Positions 61,248 to 64,000 of a stretch of DNA of 64,000 bases are shown piece by piece. The first letter of the stretch is position 1. Each line of letters begins with the position of its first letter. Under the pieces are notes generated by a model. That model was not told the DNA's origin. It saw only the letters and a list, made by a program, of their open reading frames with translations, and did not search any database. This DNA comes from Halorussus salinisoli (GTDB lineage: Archaea; Halobacteriota; Halobacteria; Halobacteriales; Haladaptataceae). Position numbers and translations under genes: made by a program. The DNA lies in the NCBI GenBank assembly GCA_005239435.1, contig SZNP01000009.1, positions 1 to 64,000 on the forward strand, in the 5' to 3' direction.

Positions 61248-63070
61248 TGTGTGGAATCATCGCCCGTATCGGCAGCGACGACGACTGTGCAGTAGACGAG
61301 TTGCTCACGGGACTCGAAAACCTCGAGTACCGCGGCTACGACTCGGCGGGATTGGCGATAAAGAACGGCGGTGGGCCGGAGGTCTTCAAGCGCGAGGGAG
61401 AGATTTCCCACCTGAAAGAGGCCCTCGCCGACGAGGTTCCCAACGGCGGACTCGGTATCGGCCACACGCGGTGGAGTACCCACGGTCCGCCGACCGACGC
61501 AAACGCCCACCCGCACACCGACTGTACCGGCGACGTAGCCGTCGTCCACAACGGTATCATCGAAAACTACGACGAACTCAAGTCGGAGTTACAGGCTCGC
61601 GGCCACGAGTTCGAGAGCGACACCGACACCGAGGTCATCCCGCACCTCGTGGAGGAGGAACTCGCCGCGGGAGCCGACCCCGAAACCGCGTTCCGGGCCA
61701 CCTTGGAGCGTCTCTCGGGAAGCTACGCCGTGGCGATGATAACCGACCGCGACCACGCGGTGTACGCCACGCGACGCGGGTCGCCTCTGGTCCTCGGCGT
61801 AAACGACGGCGAGTACTTCCTCGCCAGCGACGTGCCCGCGTTCCTCGATTTCACCGACGACGTGATCTATCTGGACGACGGCGACGTGGTCATCGTGGAA
61901 CCCGACGGCCACAGCATCACGGCCGCCGAAGGCGAGACGGTCGAACGGGCGGTCCAGACGGTCGAGTGGGACCCGGAAGACGCCGGGAAGGGCGGCTACG
62001 ACCACTACATGCTCAAGGAGATTCACGAACAACCCGCCGCGCTCCGCCAGACCCTCCGAGGCCGGGCCGACCCGAGTACGGGCGACATCCACCTCGAAGA
62101 CTTCCCGCCGGGGACGTTCGAGGACGTGAGCCGGGTCCAGTTCGTCGCCTGCGGCACCTCGTACCACGCCGGACTGGTCGGCGCGCAGTTCCTCTCCGGC
62201 GGTGGCGTGCCAGCCCAGGCGTTCCTGGCGAGCGAGTACGCGACCTCCCAACCGCCGGTAGACGACGAGACGCTGGTAATCGGCGTGACCCAGAGCGGCG
62301 AGACCGCCGACACGCTGTCGGCGCTTCGGCGGGCGAACGCCTCGGGCGCGACCACGCTCGCGGTGACGAACGTGGTCGGTTCGACCGCGGCCCGCGAGTG
62401 CGACGACGCGCTGTTCATCCGGGCCGGACCCGAAATCGGCGTCGCGGCGACCAAGACGTTCTCCTCGCAGGTGGTCTCGCTGGCGCTACTCGGCGAGCGC
62501 CTGGTCCGGGACGTGACCGACTCGCGGACCGACGACGCCCGCGAACGACTCCAGGCCCTCTCGGACCTGCCGGGCCACGTCCAGCAGATTCTCGACTACA
62601 CGAGCGCCCGCCGGGTCGCCGAGAACTACCGCGACAGCGAGGCGTACTTCTTCATCGGCCGGGGGTCTGTCCGGCCGGTCGCGCTGGAGGGCGCGCTGAA
62701 GTTCAAGGAGATATCCTACGAACACGCCGAAGGGTTCGCCGCGGGCGAACTCAAACACGGTCCGCTCGCGCTCGTCACGCCGGAGACCCCGGTGTTCGCG
62801 GTTTTCACCGGGAACCACGACGAGAAGACGCTCAGCAACGTCAAGGAGGCCGAAGCGCGCGGTGCGCCCGTGGTCGCGGTCGCCAGCGACGAGCAGGAGG
62901 AGGTCCACCAGTACGCCGACGAAGTGCTGACGATTCCGGACACCCATCCGGACGTGGCGGGCGTGCTGGCCAACGTCCAGTTACAGTTGCTGTCCTACCA
63001 CGCCGCCGACCTGCTCGGACGAGCCATCGACAAGCCGAGAAACCTCGCAAAGAGCGTGACCGTCGAATAG
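61247..63070 (+). CDS. glmS: glutamine-fructose-6-phosphate aminotransferase (isomerizing)
   Basis: A 607-residue enzyme making glucosamine-6-phosphate from fructose-6-phosphate and glutamine, the entry step to UDP-GlcNAc. The nucleophile is C2 (MCGIIARIG), with GHTRWSTHG and HNGIIENYDELK in the glutaminase domain. Two SIS domains follow (FVACGTSYHAGLVG, VTQSGETADTLSAL, then FIGRGSVRPVALEGALKFKEISY). The C-terminal AKSVTVE is typical. It is divergent from glmU, and both carry the motif. Confidence 0.95.
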   Translation: MCGIIARIGSDDDCAVDELLTGLENLEYRGYDSAGLAIKNGGGPEVFKREGEISHLKEALADEVPNGGLGIGHTRWSTHGPPTDANAHPHTDCTGDVAVVHNGIIENYDELKSELQARGHEFESDTDTEVIPHLVEEELAAGADPETAFRATLERLSGSYAVAMITDRDHAVYATRRGSPLVLGVNDGEYFLASDVPAFLDFTDDVIYLDDGDVVIVEPDGHSITAAEGETVERAVQTVEWDPEDAGKGGYDHYMLKEIHEQPAALRQTLRGRADPSTGDIHLEDFPPGTFEDVSRVQFVACGTSYHAGLVGAQFLSGGGVPAQAFLASEYATSQPPVDDETLVIGVTQSGETADTLSALRRANASGATTLAVTNVVGSTAARECDDALFIRAGPEIGVAATKTFSSQVVSLALLGERLVRDVTDSRTDDARERLQALSDLPGHVQQILDYTSARRVAENYRDSEAYFFIGRGSVRPVALEGALKFKEISYEHAEGFAAGELKHGPLALVTPETPVFAVFTGNHDEKTLSNVKEAEARGAPVVAVASDEQEEVHQYADEVLTIPDTHPDVAGVLANVQLQLLSYHAADLLGRAIDKPRNLAKSVTVE

Positions 63071-63148
63071 AAACCCACGATTACCGTGCAGAACGCTGTT
63101 GAACAGTCGGCCCGATTTACTCACCGACCGACGTATAGTAACGATACG

Positions 63149-64000
63149 ATGGGTTCTGTCGTACTCTCCCTCGACGCCGAACTCGCGTGGGGCTTCCACG
63201 ACCGCGAGACGATGCCCGAAGACCGGGTGACTACGGCCCGCGAGTCGTGGCTCCGACTCCTCGATATGTTAGACGACTACGAGATACCGGCGACGTGGGC
63301 AGTCGTCGGCCACCTGCTCCTCGACTCCTGCGACGGCGAACACGCCGCCCACCCGACGCCGGACGGGTGGTTCGACTGCGACCCCGGAACGTGGGAGGGC
63401 CGCGACGAACAGTGGTACGGAGCCAAGCTAATCGACGCCATCGAGGACGCCGACGCCGACCACGAGGTGGGGAGCCACACCTTCTCGCACGTCGAGATGG
63501 GCCACACCACTCGCGAAATCGCGTCGGCCGAGATGCGCAAGTGCGTCGAACTCGCCGAGCGCCGCGGTCTCTCGGTCGATTCGGTGGTCTACCCGCGCAA
63601 CTACGTCGGCCATCGCGACGTACTGGCGGCCTACGGCGTCAAGAGCTATCGGGGCACCCGACCTCGGCGGTGGTACGACCGAGGCGCTCTCGGGTCGGCG
63701 GCCAAACTCCTCGGGTGGCCCACCAAAGCGGTCTCGCCCACGCTGGTCACGCCCGAGGAAGACGAGTACGGACTGGTCAACGTCCCGGCGTCGCTCTACC
63801 TGTTCTGCTTCGAGGGCCGGGCGCGACAGACCGTGGAGCGCGTGGCCGACGACCCGATCGTCAGCATGGCGAAGCGGGGCATCGACCGCGCCAGCACCGA
63901 AGACGGCGTGTTCCACATGTGGCTCCACCCGAACAACCTGACCGACGAGCGCGACTTCGAGCGCATGGAAGCCATCCTCGAACACCTCGCGGAGGTCCGG
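63149..64000 (+). CDS. polysaccharide deacetylase family protein, 3' end cut by the window
   Basis: 284 codons from ATG 63149 stay open to the window edge. The NodB fold begins VVLSLDAELAWGF (catalytic D-x-E), with VVGHLLLD, then EVGSHTFSHVEMGH (metal histidines) and VYPRNYVGHRDVL. It lacks a signal peptide, like the first deacetylase. GTATAG about 20 bases upstream may be part of its promoter; no 19-bp motif is present. Found by direct translation, since it runs off the window. Confidence 0.85.
   Translation, partial: MGSVVLSLDAELAWGFHDRETMPEDRVTTARESWLRLLDMLDDYEIPATWAVVGHLLLDSCDGEHAAHPTPDGWFDCDPGTWEGRDEQWYGAKLIDAIEDADADHEVGSHTFSHVEMGHTTREIASAEMRKCVELAERRGLSVDSVVYPRNYVGHRDVLAAYGVKSYRGTRPRRWYDRGALGSAAKLLGWPTKAVSPTLVTPEEDEYGLVNVPASLYLFCFEGRARQTVERVADDPIVSMAKRGIDRASTEDGVFHMWLHPNNLTDERDFERMEAILEHLAEVR

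Noticed and set aside
1..64000. CRISPR arrays, insertion sequences, integrases, prophage genes and tRNA genes
   Set aside because: None was found by reading both strands; the only tandem array is the five-unit 18-bp repeat, which has no spacers.

Overview
The window comes from a haloarchaeon (class Halobacteria). It is GC-rich, the proteins are very acidic, many secreted proteins carry twin-arginine (Tat) signals, and promoters are of the archaeal TATA type with many leaderless genes. It holds the 5' part of a 16S rRNA gene with two tandem rrn promoters, an archaellin, a CheF-type taxis adaptor and a PGF-CTERM surface protein. The genus cannot be fixed from sequence alone. I see no transposase, integrase, CRISPR array or tRNA gene.

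Layout. 1-7.9 kb: 16S rRNA start (minus strand), an ABC-2 exporter, a winged-helix protein, an AlkA-type glycosylase, and a divergent pair of a RimK-type glutamate ligase fused to a pepsin-like domain and an AstE/aspartoacylase-like hydrolase. 8-12 kb: an unrecognised operon (Tat-exported amidotransferase-fold protein plus a CARDB-like protein) and a GIDE-like membrane protein. 12-15.5 kb: succinate dehydrogenase sdhCDBA. 16-28.7 kb: XapX protein, PGF-CTERM/PKD surface protein, DUF1616 protein, beta-helix lipoprotein, methylglyoxal synthase, two AlkP-superfamily enzymes and a FemAB-like acyltransferase. 28.8-32.2 kb: two paralogous Tat beta-helix proteins. 32.2-52.2 kb: a surface-polysaccharide/glycosylation locus with GlmM, the five WbpD-E-B-A-I-type enzymes expected to make UDP-ManNAc3NAcA, glycosyltransferases, deacetylase, FemAB protein, GT-C-like protein, Wzx-like flippase, a third AlkP-superfamily enzyme and a GalE-like epimerase. 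52-59.6 kb: CHRD protein, then taxis/motility genes (CheF, soluble transducer, HEAT-repeat protein, archaellin, HTH/membrane pair, CheW). 59.6-64 kb: divergent glmU and glmS, then a second polysaccharide deacetylase cut by the window end.

Main observation. Twelve promoter regions carry the same oriented bipartite 19-bp motif, consensus CAGnCGGnnnATAACAAAG, with CA always exactly eight bases before [A/G]T[A/T]ACAA[A/T]G. Every copy points at a gene of the surface-polysaccharide group: PGF-CTERM protein, DUF1616, beta-helix lipoprotein, AlkP enzymes, winged-helix-glmM operon, wbpDEBA operon, FemAB, GT4, GT-C/flippase operon, glmU and glmS. Three divergent gene pairs carry one copy facing each way. 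In the leaderless cases the motif sits where the TATA box should be and no other TATA box is seen. This points to a dedicated promoter class, or an activator site fused to the core promoter, that co-regulates UDP-GlcNAc supply, amino-uronate synthesis and polymer assembly. I do not recognise it from known haloarchaeal regulators. The winged-helix membrane protein co-transcribed with glmM, itself under the motif, is a candidate regulator.
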